This document shows positions 9,861 through 20,621 of a stretch of DNA of 64,000 nt, piece by piece (positions within the stretch are counted from its first letter, which is position 1; each line of letters begins with the position of its first letter). A model generated the notes under the pieces. It had not been told where the DNA came from, made no database searches, and saw only the letters and a list, made by a program, of their open reading frames with translations. A program made the position numbers and the translations under genes. Source of the stretch: an uncultured Alphaproteobacteria bacterium (GTDB lineage Bacteria; Pseudomonadota; Alphaproteobacteria; HIMB59); the NCBI GenBank assembly GCA_902509695.1, contig CABWYP010000004.1, positions 1-64,000 on the forward strand, given 5' to 3'.

Positions 9861-10691
9861 TTAAAAATCAATATTATCTATTAATCTATTTTGACCTCTA
9901 AAGATTGCATAAAATAACCTAGCATCAGAAATTTTTCCCTCTAACTCTAGTGAAGATATATTTCTAAATTCAAAATAATCAAATTTTTCTATATTTTGTT
10001 TGTTTATAAATTCTTTAGCTAACACATTTGCGTCTTCAATGTTAATATTTTTATCTAACTTAAAGACAAATTCCAAAGTAGCATTGTGAAAGGTTTCAAA
10101 TTCATGAAGCTGGTTTTTACTTAGATTCTTATTTCTAGAGGAAAAAGCTATATTTTTTTCTGTCCTAAATGTAGGTACAGATATTAATTTTAAATTAGGA
10201 TAATTTTCTTTAATATATTTTTCTACTATCTTTAATTGTTGATAGTCTTTTTCTCCAAAATATACTTTGTTGCTATTGACTATTGAAAAAAGCCTATCGA
10301 GTACTGTGATGACCCCATCAAAGTGATTTGGTCTATATGCATCACATAATATGTTTTTAAAATATTTATTTTCTAATTTATTTTGATGATCTTTATAAAT
10401 TTCTTCTGAAGTTGGTTCAAAAATTATATCAACGTTATGCTCATCACAGAAATCGTAATCTTTTCCCTTATTCCTAGGATAGTTTTTAAAATCTTCTGAG
10501 TTGTTGAACTGTTTTTCATTCACGAAAATACTAATAATAGTTTTTTGATTATCTTTTTGTGATTTTTTAATCAACTCGCCATGGCCTGGATGAAGTGCCC
10601 CCATAGTTGGTATGTATCCTATGGAATACTCTTTACTTTCAAAAGCTTTTAAATAAAGCTTTAAATTTGAAATATCTTTGATTATCAGCAT
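9861..10691 (-). CDS. panC: Pantothenate synthetase
   Basis: GYIPTMGALHPGHGELIKKS, FVNEKQFNNSEDFKNYPRN, VYFGEKDYQQLKIVEK, SSRNKNLS. Confidence 0.93.
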   Translation of the reverse strand: MLIIKDISNLKLYLKAFESKEYSIGYIPTMGALHPGHGELIKKSQKDNQKTIISIFVNEKQFNNSEDFKNYPRNKGKDYDFCDEHNVDIIFEPTSEEIYKDHQNKLENKYFKNILCDAYRPNHFDGVITVLDRLFSIVNSNKVYFGEKDYQQLKIVEKYIKENYPNLKLISVPTFRTEKNIAFSSRNKNLSKNQLHEFETFHNATLEFVFKLDKNINIEDANVLAKEFINKQNIEKFDYFEFRNISSLELEGKISDARLFYAIFRGQNRLIDNIDF

Positions 10692-10765
10692 AATTAGATT
10701 TTATTTATTGACTTCATATCAATAATTGTTAAATGTAGGAACACTTTTTTAAAGGCATAATATCA

Positions 10766-10900
10766 ATGAAAAGAACATATCAACCCAGTCAATTAGTTAG
10801 AAAAAGAAGGCATGGATTTCGCTCCAGAATGTCTACTGTTGGTGGTCGTAAAGTTATTAATGCAAGAAGAGCAAAAGGTCGATCTAGACTATCTGCTTAA
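10766..10900 (+). CDS. rpmH: 50S ribosomal protein L34 (44 aa), absent from the ORF track
   Basis: Direct translation [44 protein letters not shown]; directly upstream of rnpA. Confidence 0.98.
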   Translation: MKRTYQPSQLVRKRRHGFRSRMSTVGGRKVINARRAKGRSRLSA

Positions 10901-10903
10901 TTA

Positions 10904-11233
10904 TTGAGATTACCCACACTTAAAAAATCATCTGAGTTCTCTAAAGTCAGGAACAAAGGAAAATATTTTAAAAGCTTGTATTTCAATGGTTACATTCTTC
11001 AAGACCAAGATGAAGAAAGCTTTGTTTTAGGGCTGATAGCAAGTAAAAAACTAGGTAATGCTGTAGAAAGAAATCGTGCTAGGAGAAGGGTACGCGAAGC
11101 AATTCGTACTTGCAGTCTTATTAACTCACTTCATAAAGTAAAATTTGTGTTAATATTAAAAAAAACAGTCTTGAAAGTACCATTTATTGATTTAAAACAA
11201 GAGATTGAAAAATTCTTAAGTCATGAAAATTAA
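10904..11233 (+). CDS. rnpA: Ribonuclease P protein component
   Basis: GLIASKKLGNAVERNRARRRVREAIR; TTG start; rpmH-rnpA-yidD-yidC synteny. Confidence 0.95.
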   Translation: MRLPTLKKSSEFSKVRNKGKYFKSLYFNGYILQDQDEESFVLGLIASKKLGNAVERNRARRRVREAIRTCSLINSLHKVKFVLILKKTVLKVPFIDLKQEIEKFLSHEN

Positions 11234-11459
11234 TATTAAAAATATTTGGAATTCAATGTTCATTTATCCTATTAAACTTTATCAATTATTTATTTCTCCT
11301 ATTTTGCCTAACACATGTCGTCATCTACCCACTTGTTCAGACTACACAATTGAAGCAATAGAAGAGTTTGGTGTATTAAGAGGTATCTTTAAAGGGACAG
11401 TTAGAATATTAAGATGTAATCCTCTAGGTACATCAGGCTTCGATCCTATAAAGAAATAA
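11223..11459 (+). CDS. yidD: Membrane protein insertion efficiency factor YidD
   Basis: YPIKLYQLFISPILPNTCRHLPTCSDYTIEAIEEFG, RCNPLGTSGFDPI. Confidence 0.95.
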   Translation: MKINIKNIWNSMFIYPIKLYQLFISPILPNTCRHLPTCSDYTIEAIEEFGVLRGIFKGTVRILRCNPLGTSGFDPIKK

Positions 11460-11460
11460 A

Positions 11461-13149
11461 ATGGAAAATCAAAAAAATCTATTTCTTGCCATTATTATCT
11501 CTATGGCAATTATATTTGGTTTTCAAATATTGATTCCACAACCAGAACCAACTCCTTTATCAGAAGATCAAGTAACTGATCAAAATTTAGTTGATCTAAG
11601 CATACAAGGATCTTCCTCTTCTAATCTTGTTGAACGCTCAGAAGTTATCAACAAATCTGGTAGAGTCTCTTTTGATAATTTCAAAATTAAAGGATCTATT
11701 AATTTAGAAGGCGGCTTGATTGATGACTTAGTTCTAGAAGAATTTACTGAGTCTCTTGATCCAACATCCCCTCTAATTAAATTTCTAAATCCTCTTGGCT
11801 CAAAAGACGCTTATTATCTCGACACTGGTTGGGTAGGTACAGATAGCTCTATAGAATTACCAAGCTTAAAAAGTATTTGGACAGCTAATAAAATATCTAT
11901 AGGCATTAATGATCCTGTTAAATTAACATGGACTAATTCTCAGAATATACTCTTTGAGAAAATTATTACTCTCGATGAAGACTATCTTTTTAATATCGAT
12001 CAAAGGGTAGTAAATAATTCCGATAAATCTTTTGATCTTTTCCCTTATGGATTATCAAAAAGACAAGGTGTTCCAGAGATGCAGAACTTTTTTATTCTTC
12101 ATGAAGGTCCTTTATCTATAACTAATGGTGTTTTAGAAGAATATGATTACGACGACCTCAAAGAGGATAAAAAAATTAAACTATCATCAGCAGGTGGTTG
12201 GATTGGGATGACTGATAAATATTGGCAAACAGCAATTATCGCAAACCCAAATGAACCTATTCAGCAAACATATAGCTATAGTTATTTGGAAAATACTGAT
12301 AATTTTCAGACAGATCTCGTCGGTGCTAAAATACCAATTTCAAATGGCACAAGTATCTCCCATAATTTAAAAATATTTGCTGGCCCAAAGATTGTTAGTG
12401 TAATTGATGGTTACATGGAAGAACATGGCATAGAAGGATTCGATAGATCTGTTGATTTTGGATGGTTTTACTTTTTAACAAAACCAATCTTCAATGTCCT
12501 TCAATTTATTTTTAGCTATGTAGGGAACTTTGGTTGGTCAATTATATTATTTACTTTTTTAATGAGAATTTGTTTTTTCCCATTGGCACAACAGTCATTT
12601 AAATCAATGGCTAAAATGAAAAAACTTGGACCAGAGATGAAAAGATTAAAAGAACAATATGGTGATGATAAAGCTGGAATGCAAAAAGAAATGATGGCTT
12701 TGTACAAAAGAGAAAAAGCTAATCCTATTGCAGGGTGCCTACCTATCCTTTTACAAATACCAGTTTTCTTCGCTTTATATAAAGTCCTTTTTGTTACAAT
12801 TGAAATGAGGCATGCTCCTTTTATTGGTTGGATACATGACCTCTCAGCGCCAGATCCGCTGGGTCTTCTTACATTATTCGGCTTCGTTGATTGGACAGTC
12901 CCAGGTATTTTACAACTATTTAATATTGGTATATGGCCAATCTTAATGGGCCTTTCAATGTTTCTTCAACAAAAACTGAATCCTGCCCCAGTTGATAAAA
13001 TGCAAGCTAAAATATTTATGTTTCTTCCTATTGTGTTTACCTTTGTTTTAGGTGGATTTGCAGCAGGATTAGTTATTTATTGGACAACAAACAACGTCTT
13101 GTCTATGGCACAACAATATGTAATTCAAAGAAAAATTATTAATAGTTGA
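11461..13149 (+). CDS. yidC: Membrane protein insertase YidC
   Basis: N-terminal TM and periplasmic domain; C-terminal FGWSIILFTFLMRICFFPLAQQSFKSMAKMKKLGPEMKRLKEQYGDD...NPIAGCLPILLQIPVFFALYKVL. Confidence 0.97.
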   Translation: MENQKNLFLAIIISMAIIFGFQILIPQPEPTPLSEDQVTDQNLVDLSIQGSSSSNLVERSEVINKSGRVSFDNFKIKGSINLEGGLIDDLVLEEFTESLDPTSPLIKFLNPLGSKDAYYLDTGWVGTDSSIELPSLKSIWTANKISIGINDPVKLTWTNSQNILFEKIITLDEDYLFNIDQRVVNNSDKSFDLFPYGLSKRQGVPEMQNFFILHEGPLSITNGVLEEYDYDDLKEDKKIKLSSAGGWIGMTDKYWQTAIIANPNEPIQQTYSYSYLENTDNFQTDLVGAKIPISNGTSISHNLKIFAGPKIVSVIDGYMEEHGIEGFDRSVDFGWFYFLTKPIFNVLQFIFSYVGNFGWSIILFTFLMRICFFPLAQQSFKSMAKMKKLGPEMKRLKEQYGDDKAGMQKEMMALYKREKANPIAGCLPILLQIPVFFALYKVLFVTIEMRHAPFIGWIHDLSAPDPLGLLTLFGFVDWTVPGILQLFNIGIWPILMGLSMFLQQKLNPAPVDKMQAKIFMFLPIVFTFVLGGFAAGLVIYWTTNNVLSMAQQYVIQRKIINS

Positions 13150-13721
13150 TGAATAATGTTAGTGGCTATTTTAAAAAACAAACTCAATTTTTATTAAGCG
13201 CAACTCAACCTCGCCAATATCCAAATGTGGTTTTTCCTGAAGTGGCTTTTATTGGTAGATCAAATGTTGGTAAATCTAGTCTTATAAATGCTATATTTAT
13301 GGATAAATTAGCTCACATTTCAAAGACACCAGGTAAAACAAGACAAATTAATTTTTTCAATCACGGAGATTCATTAATGGTTGTTGACCTCCCTGGCTAT
13401 GGATTTGCTAAAATATCTCAAAAAGAGGCCTACAAAATTTCTGATTTAGTTTCACAGTATTTGACCACACGCGAAAATCTAAAAAAAATTTTTATCTTAA
13501 TTGACCACTCATTAGGGCCCAAAAAAATAGATTTGGAGATGATAGACTCGATGAAAAGCATTGAGAGTAAAGTTTTTATTTGCTACACCAAAAGCGATAA
13601 GAAGATTAAAGAAAAATCACCTTTTTTAAAAAATTTAGAAAATTTTGAAAATTTGGTTGTTAGTTCAAAACTAAATAAAAATATCTTTGAATTACAAAAA
13701 ATAATCACAGAAATTCTATAA
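13146..13721 (+). CDS. engB: Ribosome biogenesis GTPase EngB (YihA/YsxC)
   Basis: PEVAFIGRSNVGKSSLINAIF, TPGKTRQINFF, VDLPGYGFAKIS. Confidence 0.95.
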   Translation: MMNNVSGYFKKQTQFLLSATQPRQYPNVVFPEVAFIGRSNVGKSSLINAIFMDKLAHISKTPGKTRQINFFNHGDSLMVVDLPGYGFAKISQKEAYKISDLVSQYLTTRENLKKIFILIDHSLGPKKIDLEMIDSMKSIESKVFICYTKSDKKIKEKSPFLKNLENFENLVVSSKLNKNIFELQKIITEIL

Positions 13722-13765
13722 ATAATCTTTGAAATTATTTGAGAAAGCATTAATTTAACACGCTT

Positions 13766-14449
13766 ATGAAAAATGTAACTAATTGGGTTTTTGACCTAGA
13801 TAACACCTTATATAAAGCTGAATGCGGTTTATTTGATAAAGTGCATATACTTATGGGGCGTTTTATTGAAGAAAAATTAAATTTGTCATCAGGTGAAGCT
13901 CAAGCACTGAGGTCTAAATATTATCATCAATACGGTACTACGCTTCGTGGTCTTATGATTGAACATCAAATTAATCCTGATGAATATTTAAATTATGTTC
14001 ACCAAATTAACTATGATGTTGTCACACCTGATGAAAAACTCAGGGATACAATAAAAGAACTAGATGGTAAGAAATTTATTTTTACAAATGCAAATTATGA
14101 ACATGTAGAAAAAGTGTTAGAAAAGCTCAAGATGGAAGATATCTTTGATGGTTGTTTTGATATCTCAGAAAGCGGTTATTTGCCTAAGCCTCACAAAGAA
14201 ATATATGACTCATTTCAAGAAAAATTCAATTTAGATAATTCTTCAACTGCTATGTTTGAGGATTTACATGTCAATCTCAAACAGCCTTTCGCGATGGGCT
14301 GGAAAACTGTTTGGGTAACAAATAACCTTGAATACAATCTAAATAAAGATGTGAATCAACAAGAAGATATTCAAAAGATAATCAAGGAAAAAGGTTATAT
14401 ATCGGATGTAACTGATAATTTGGAAAATTTTTTAAATAGCATAAAATAG
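13766..14449 (+). CDS. Pyrimidine 5'-nucleotidase (HAD superfamily, SDT1-like)
   Basis: [56 protein letters not shown]. Confidence 0.88.
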   Translation: MKNVTNWVFDLDNTLYKAECGLFDKVHILMGRFIEEKLNLSSGEAQALRSKYYHQYGTTLRGLMIEHQINPDEYLNYVHQINYDVVTPDEKLRDTIKELDGKKFIFTNANYEHVEKVLEKLKMEDIFDGCFDISESGYLPKPHKEIYDSFQEKFNLDNSSTAMFEDLHVNLKQPFAMGWKTVWVTNNLEYNLNKDVNQQEDIQKIIKEKGYISDVTDNLENFLNSIK

Positions 14450-14456
14450 GAGCATT

Positions 14457-15287
14457 ATGAGTAATCAAGATACAATTGAAAGACTTTGGGATGAAAAAGA
14501 TAAAATAAATTTTATTGAAAATAATGAAGCTAAAAATTCCATACTTGATGTTTTAGATAACTTAGATAAAGGCAAATTAAGAGTTTGTGAAAAAATTGAT
14601 GGTAGTTGGCATGTTAATCAATGGCTTAAAAAGACGATTTTACTTAGCTTTCGTATTCAAGACATGGAAATTATATCAGGAGGGCCTAGTGTAAATGGTG
14701 GGTCTACAAGCTGGTGGGATAAAGTCCCCTCTAAATTTCAAAACTGGGAACAAATTGATTTTCAAAATTCAGGATTTAGAGCTGTACCAAATTGTGTAGT
14801 CAGAAGATCAGCCTTTATTGCAAAAAGCGCTGTATTAATGCCCTGTTTTGTTAACTTAGGAGCATATGTTGATGAGGGTACGATGGTTGATACTTGGGCA
14901 ACGGTGGGATCATGTGCTCAAATTGGAAAAAACTGTCATATTTCAGGTGGCGCAGGTATTGGAGGTGTTTTAGAACCATTACAAGCTAACCCAGTTGTAG
15001 TTGAAGATAATTGTTTTATTGGTGCCAGATCTGAAGTGGCAGAAGGTGTCATTGTTGGAGAAGGCTCTGTTTTATCCATGGGAGTATTTATTGGCGCTTC
15101 AACAAAAATTTATGATCGTGAAACTGGAAAGACGCACATCGGGAAAGTCCCTCCTTACTCTGTGGTTGTCCCTGGAAGCATGCCTAGCTCAAAAGGAGAA
15201 GCATCTTTATATTGTGCTGTTATTGTCAAGACAGTTGATGAGAAAACAAGATCAAAAACATCTGTTAATGAATTACTTCGCGACTAA
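14457..15287 (+). CDS. dapD: 2,3,4,5-tetrahydropyridine-2,6-dicarboxylate N-succinyltransferase
   Basis: [65 protein letters not shown]. Confidence 0.97.
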   Translation: MSNQDTIERLWDEKDKINFIENNEAKNSILDVLDNLDKGKLRVCEKIDGSWHVNQWLKKTILLSFRIQDMEIISGGPSVNGGSTSWWDKVPSKFQNWEQIDFQNSGFRAVPNCVVRRSAFIAKSAVLMPCFVNLGAYVDEGTMVDTWATVGSCAQIGKNCHISGGAGIGGVLEPLQANPVVVEDNCFIGARSEVAEGVIVGEGSVLSMGVFIGASTKIYDRETGKTHIGKVPPYSVVVPGSMPSSKGEASLYCAVIVKTVDEKTRSKTSVNELLRD

Positions 15288-16448
15288 ATGTTAGATACTA
15301 TTGAATTATCAAAAAAACTCATATCATTTGATTCTGTAACTCCTGCAAAACAAGATATTTTTGATTTTTTAATCAAAACTTTTGAGGAACATGGTTTTTC
15401 AACAAAACAATTAAACTTTGATGGTGATGGAAGCTATGAGGTTATAAATTTAATCGCTACTTACGGATCACCTAATACTAACGCGAAACATTTTAACTTC
15501 TTATGTCACGTAGATGTCGTGCCTCCTGGAAATGTTGAAGATTGGGACACACCTCCTTTTGAACCTATTATTAAAGATGGCTATTTATATGGTCGTGGAT
15601 CTGAAGATATGAAAGGGTGTACTGCTGCAAGTATGATAAGTGTCTTTAAATTTATAGAGGATAATAAGGATTTTAATGGGACTATAAGCTTTATTATTAC
15701 TGGCGATGAAGAGGCTGACTCAGTTAACGGTGTCGATAAAGTAGTAAACTGGATCAAAGAAAATAATATCAGAATAGATGGGTCAATAGCTACAGAGTCC
15801 TCATCAGAGAAAGTTATAGGTGATCAAATTAAAGTTGGAAGAAAAGGGGCTGTAGATATACAGATAGAAATAATTGGTAAACAAGGTCACGCTGCTTATC
15901 CTCAATTAGCTCAAAATCCAGTTCATTGCATGTCAAAAATTATATCGTTTTTCGATGACCAAGTTTTAGATAATGGGGCAGAATACTTTGAACCCTCATC
16001 TCTTCAATTCACACAAATTAACCTTAATAACAAAGCCAAAAATGTAATACCAGAAAAGCTGATTACAGTTGCTGATATGCGATTTAATGACAATTGGGAT
16101 AAAGAAAAAATTCAAAAATATTTTGATGAACATTTATCCAAAATATGCAAAGAAAATAATTGCACTTATAATTTAAAGTTAACTTATCGAGGTCTTCCCT
16201 TTCAAGCGTTTGATAATCCATTTACCAAAAATTGTCTTAATGCCATTAAAGATGTAACAGGTATAAATGCAAAACAAGATACGGGCGGAGGAACTTCAGA
16301 TGCAAGATTTATGCAAAGAATATGTCCTGTATTTGAATTTGGGACTATTAATAAAACTTTACATAAAGTAAATGAATGTGTTTCCATTGAAGACCTGAAA
16401 ACAACAGAAAAAATATACTACAAAACTCTTGAAAATTTCTTTCAATGA
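15288..16448 (+). CDS. dapE: Succinyl-diaminopimelate desuccinylase
   Basis: FLCHVDVVPPGNVEDWDTPPF, YGRGSEDMKGC, ITGDEEADSVNG, GGGTSDARFM. Confidence 0.96.
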   Translation: MLDTIELSKKLISFDSVTPAKQDIFDFLIKTFEEHGFSTKQLNFDGDGSYEVINLIATYGSPNTNAKHFNFLCHVDVVPPGNVEDWDTPPFEPIIKDGYLYGRGSEDMKGCTAASMISVFKFIEDNKDFNGTISFIITGDEEADSVNGVDKVVNWIKENNIRIDGSIATESSSEKVIGDQIKVGRKGAVDIQIEIIGKQGHAAYPQLAQNPVHCMSKIISFFDDQVLDNGAEYFEPSSLQFTQINLNNKAKNVIPEKLITVADMRFNDNWDKEKIQKYFDEHLSKICKENNCTYNLKLTYRGLPFQAFDNPFTKNCLNAIKDVTGINAKQDTGGGTSDARFMQRICPVFEFGTINKTLHKVNECVSIEDLKTTEKIYYKTLENFFQ

Positions 16449-16924
16449 TTAAAGTAGGGGATAATATTCCAAATGTAACTCTACGATCAGTAGCTGAAGA
16501 TGGTACTCAAAATTTTAATTTGCATGATAATTTTAAAGATAAAAAATCTCTAATGATTTGTGTACCTGGAGCCTTTACCTCAACATGTCATTTGCAACAC
16601 TTACCTCCTTATATTAAAAATTCAGAGAAATTGATGATAGAAAAGGGAATTGATTTTCTTTGTTGTACAACTACAAACGATCCCTATGTATTAGATTTAT
16701 GGAGAAAAAGCCTAGGCACTTCAAAAATAGTATTTCTATCTGATGGGAACATGGAATTTTTAAATTCTACTAATCTCATAAGAAACCATGAAAAAAGTTT
16801 TATGGGGAAAAGACTTATTAGATCAGTACTTTTATTAGATAATTTAAAAATAGAAAAAATCATATGCGATAATCCCGGAGAATTGGATAAGACTAGCTTT
16901 GACTCAGTCTTTAAGAATATTTAA
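16445..16924 (+). CDS. Peroxiredoxin (Prx5/redoxin family)
   Basis: VPGAFTSTCHLQHLPPYI. Confidence 0.88.
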   Translation: MIKVGDNIPNVTLRSVAEDGTQNFNLHDNFKDKKSLMICVPGAFTSTCHLQHLPPYIKNSEKLMIEKGIDFLCCTTTNDPYVLDLWRKSLGTSKIVFLSDGNMEFLNSTNLIRNHEKSFMGKRLIRSVLLLDNLKIEKIICDNPGELDKTSFDSVFKNI

Positions 16925-17956
16925 GTATTCTTTAATTTTTCTTTTACCTTCAAAGGATTTAGCAAATAAGAGGCTGTTTTTACTATACTTCTCCAAATTT
17001 TCAATCACACTCAAAATAGAATTATTTAAATTTTTTAAATTGTTTTCCTTCACTACTTTGCCATTATTTTTGATTGATTCTGGTGTTCCTCCACTTTCAC
17101 TGACTATGCAAGGAAGTCCAAAAGATGCTGCCTCAACATTTGAAATTCCAAAACCCTCAATACTGCTAGGTGTGGAGATAGTGGGCATTATATGAATTTT
17201 ACTTAAATTATAAATTTTTGAAGATTTTGTATCTTCTTCAAAAAAGGTTACTTGTTTATTTAAATTCAACTTCATGACTAGATCTCTCAACCTTGATAAT
17301 TCAGGACCATTGCCTAATATGGCATAATTTAATTTTAAATTATGAATATTTTTTAGTTGAAAAAGACTTTCCAAAACCAAATGGTGACCTTTTCGATATT
17401 CAAGTCGAGCAACTGTACAAAGATCATATTTCTTTTTCAAATTTTTCTGTTCATAAATATCTATAAACGCAGGATAAATTATATTGAATTTATGATTAGG
17501 AAATTTTTTAAAGTTTTTAAAGAAGAGTTTTTGAGTAAAAATAGAATTAAAAACTATATGATTTGCATTTTTTAAAGAAGAAAGAATTCTTCTATAATGA
17601 TTAAGCTTTAATATTTCATTACCATGAACTAAGCAGATTTTTTTCAATTTTTTATCTTTTTCAAAAGACTCTAAAGACTTCCAACTATCAAAAATAGCTA
17701 CATCAAAGTTATTTTCCTTAATTAAATTTTTTGCAAAATTAAATTTAATTTTTTTCCTTAAAAATTTAAATTGATCAAACCTATGTATTTCAAACTTTTG
17801 GGTAGAGTCAAATTTAGAACTATAATATTTGGAACCATCAGCTAGGACTTTTACTTTGTGGCCTTGATGAGTAGCATGTGTTGCTATATTAGTCATAACA
17901 GACTCAATCCCCCCCAAACTAGGAGCAAAACATTGGGTGTAAATTAAAATATTCAA
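16904..17956 (-). CDS. Glycosyltransferase family 4
   Basis: CFAPSLGGIESVMTNIA, CTVARLEYRKGHHLVLES, IMPTISTPSSIEGFGISNVEAASFGLPCIVSESGGTPE. Confidence 0.88.
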   Translation of the reverse strand: MNILIYTQCFAPSLGGIESVMTNIATHATHQGHKVKVLADGSKYYSSKFDSTQKFEIHRFDQFKFLRKKIKFNFAKNLIKENNFDVAIFDSWKSLESFEKDKKLKKICLVHGNEILKLNHYRRILSSLKNANHIVFNSIFTQKLFFKNFKKFPNHKFNIIYPAFIDIYEQKNLKKKYDLCTVARLEYRKGHHLVLESLFQLKNIHNLKLNYAILGNGPELSRLRDLVMKLNLNKQVTFFEEDTKSSKIYNLSKIHIMPTISTPSSIEGFGISNVEAASFGLPCIVSESGGTPESIKNNGKVVKENNLKNLNNSILSVIENLEKYSKNSLLFAKSFEGKRKIKEYLNILKD

Positions 17957-18714
17957 TAAAGTATTTCCTTTAAAATTAGTCCCTTTGGCGGCAATGTAGG
18001 TCCAGCTAAAGCTCTATTATTTGTTAATAGTAACTCATTAATCCAATCAGACTTTTTATTATTTAATCCAATCTCTAGTAGTGAGCCTACCATTATCCTT
18101 ATTTGTTGATAAAGAAAAGACTGAGCCTGAAAAATAAAAATAACCTTATTATTGCTGATTTCTATATCAGTGTGATCAATTGTACGAACTGGGGATAGAG
18201 CTTGACAGCCACTCGCCCGAAAAGAGCTAAAGTCGTGTTTGCCAATAAAAAAATTTATTGATTTCATCATTGCATCTATATCTAATTTTTGTTTGACGTG
18301 GATACTGTAATCTCCCTCAAGAACTGAAGGTGATGGAGAGTTATATACCTGGTAGTGATAAGTTTTCTTTTTTGCAGTAAATCTAGCGTTAAAATTTTCT
18401 GGTACATTTTCAACCTTTGAAATTTTAATTTTTTCATTACCTAAATGAAAATTTATACCATTTAAAATTTGGTACTCTGAAAATTCTTTCTCTAAATTAA
18501 AATTTGCGCACTGGGCTAATGCATGAACACCCGCATCAGTCCTTCCTGCGCCTTGAATAGTTTTTTTTTCACCTGAAAATTTAAAAATTGCTTTTTCTAT
18601 TTCTCCTTGAACAGTTTTTTCTTCCTTTTGATATTGCCAACCACAGTACGGCGTACCTGCATATTCTATTGTTAATTTAATATTAGCCATTAGATAGATT
18701 ATTTCCGATATCAA
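17953..18714 (-). CDS. truA: tRNA pseudouridine(38-40) synthase TruA
   Basis: YAGTPYCGWQYQ, GAGRTDAGVHALAQCANF, FLYQQIRIMVGSLLEIG. Confidence 0.95.
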   Translation of the reverse strand: MISEIIYLMANIKLTIEYAGTPYCGWQYQKEEKTVQGEIEKAIFKFSGEKKTIQGAGRTDAGVHALAQCANFNLEKEFSEYQILNGINFHLGNEKIKISKVENVPENFNARFTAKKKTYHYQVYNSPSPSVLEGDYSIHVKQKLDIDAMMKSINFFIGKHDFSSFRASGCQALSPVRTIDHTDIEISNNKVIFIFQAQSFLYQQIRIMVGSLLEIGLNNKKSDWINELLLTNNRALAGPTLPPKGLILKEILY

Positions 18715-19615
18715 AACTGCGATTACCTAGAATAAATTGATCAATTAGCATGGGCATTTTCCCTTCAGGTTGAATTTCAATAATGTCTATACTTCCATTT
18801 TTACAGGCAATTGTAAGAGGGCTTTTAATTATCTCTCCAGGATCTCCAGAGTCTTCATTAATCTTAGATTTTAATATTTTGTATCTTAAACCTTGATGAG
18901 AAAACCACATAGATGGATAAGGGTAGAAGGCTCTGATCTTTTGATGGAGTAATATTGCGGGTGTTGACCAATTTATTTTTGTCTCGGATTTTTTTATTTT
19001 ATGGGCATAGGAACTTAAACTACTATCTTGATCAATAGGTTTAATCATGCCTGATAAATATTTTTTAAGATTATTAAATAATAGAGAACAAGATTCATTA
19101 CTCATTTGGTCTATGAGTGATTTTCCTGTGGTTTCATTAGTAATTGGAATATCTTTTGTAGCAATAATTGGCCCTTCATCTAACCCCTCATTCATTTTCA
19201 TAATTGTTATTCCCGCTGTTTTGTCTCCATTTTCTATAGCTCTTTGGACTGGAGCAGCACCACGCCACTTAGGTAATAGTGAAGCATGGATATTTATAAA
19301 TCCAAAGAGGGGCACATCAAGCCATTCAGCAGGAATAATTTTTCCGTATGCAAATAGAACAGCTATATCTGGTTTAAGAGATTGAAAATTTTTTAAAGAT
19401 GCTTGATCTAGCTTATCTGGGGTAAATACAGGTAAAAGTTGACTCTCGGCCCATTGATGAACGGGTGTGGCTATTTTTTTCATGCCACGAGATTTTTTTT
19501 TTGGTTCTTGCGAATATATTCCAACAATTTCATATCCACCTAAATATAAAGTTTTAAGAGGCGGTAATGAAAATTCAGGTGAACCAAAAAAAGCTAACTT
19601 ATATTTTTTTTTCAT
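18683..19615 (-). CDS. fmt: Methionyl-tRNA formyltransferase
   Basis: AFFGSPEFSLPPL, FINIHASLLPKWRGAAPVQRAI, AGITIMKMNEGLDEGPI. Confidence 0.96.
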   Translation of the reverse strand: MKKKYKLAFFGSPEFSLPPLKTLYLGGYEIVGIYSQEPKKKSRGMKKIATPVHQWAESQLLPVFTPDKLDQASLKNFQSLKPDIAVLFAYGKIIPAEWLDVPLFGFINIHASLLPKWRGAAPVQRAIENGDKTAGITIMKMNEGLDEGPIIATKDIPITNETTGKSLIDQMSNESCSLLFNNLKKYLSGMIKPIDQDSSLSSYAHKIKKSETKINWSTPAILLHQKIRAFYPYPSMWFSHQGLRYKILKSKINEDSGDPGEIIKSPLTIACKNGSIDIIEIQPEGKMPMLIDQFILGNRSFDIGNNLSNG

Positions 19616-20126
19616 CAGAACGCTTATTTTCTTTTTTATATTTTTTCATTTTCCTAATAATGATATCTCTTTTTAATCTACTTAAGTGATCTACAAAAAG
19701 AATTCCATTTAAATGATCTAATTCATGCTGAATAATTCTTGACTCAAAACCATCAGTAGTAAGAGTTTGTTTTTCATTATTTTCATCTATGTATTCAATA
19801 GTTAACTGATCAGGTCGATCAATTTCTGCAAAGTGCTCAGGAAAAGACAAACAGCCCTCTTCATAAGGTACAATTTTTTCATCTATTGAAATTAAGGTTG
19901 GGTTTATCATTGCGATAGGGCTTTTTTCTTCTCCTCTAGCATTTGAGTCTAAAATAAAAATTCTTTTATTTATTCCCACTTGAGGAGCAGCTAACCCCAC
20001 TCCATTGGCCTCATACATAGCAGCATACATTTGTTTTATAAGATCTCTATGATGATCATCTACTTGAGGCAAGGAAATACATTCTTTCTTTAAAATTGGG
20101 TCAGGGGCATAGACAATTTTCAACAT
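19599..20126 (-). CDS. def: Peptide deformylase
   Basis: GVGLAAPQVG, EEGCLSFPE, IIQHELDHLNGILFVDHLS. Confidence 0.97.
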   Translation of the reverse strand: MLKIVYAPDPILKKECISLPQVDDHHRDLIKQMYAAMYEANGVGLAAPQVGINKRIFILDSNARGEEKSPIAMINPTLISIDEKIVPYEEGCLSFPEHFAEIDRPDQLTIEYIDENNEKQTLTTDGFESRIIQHELDHLNGILFVDHLSRLKRDIIIRKMKKYKKENKRSDEKKI

Positions 20127-20156
20127 AAGTTTTAATATAGGATAATTAATTTAGTT

Positions 20157-20621
20157 ATGGGAAATAAAAAAGTAAAAATTTTTAATAATTTAATAAACTT
20201 AATTCCAGATCAATATAAACTCCAAAACTCTACACCTATTGCGAAAGGTGAGGTTTTAGATGATTGGATTGATTACAATGATCATATGAATATGGCTTTT
20301 TATGTTCAATGTTTTGAAGAAAGTTCTGATTTTTTATTAGAACACCTTGGTTTAGGCTATGATTATGCAATTAATCAAGATATGGGAGTGTTTGTGGTAA
20401 AGTGTGATATTAACTATAAAAAGGAAATAAAATTAAGAGAGAAATTTATAATTTCTTTAGAAAGTATAATCATAAAAGGTAAGAAACTAATTTTAAAATT
20501 AATTATGACAAACAATCAAAATGATATCTTTGCAGATTATGAAATTGTAAATTTAAATGTTGATCTTAAAACAAAAAAGTCAGTTGCATTTGATGGTAAA
20601 ATTATAAATAAACTAGCCTAA
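20157..20621 (+). CDS. Acyl-CoA thioesterase (hotdog fold)
   Basis: DWIDYNDHMNMAFYVQCFEESSDFLL is typical of 4HBT-like thioesterases. Confidence 0.75.
   Translation: MGNKKVKIFNNLINLIPDQYKLQNSTPIAKGEVLDDWIDYNDHMNMAFYVQCFEESSDFLLEHLGLGYDYAINQDMGVFVVKCDINYKKEIKLREKFIISLESIIIKGKKLILKLIMTNNQNDIFADYEIVNLNVDLKTKKSVAFDGKIINKLA

Noticed and set aside
13146-15287. Absence of argB between engB and dapD as a novel rearrangement
   Set aside because: Gene order here varies among alphaproteobacteria and cannot be judged without the rest of the genome.
15001-15294. 97-aa ORF overlapping dapD in another frame
   Set aside because: Shadow ORF of the conserved DapD left-handed beta-helix repeat region.
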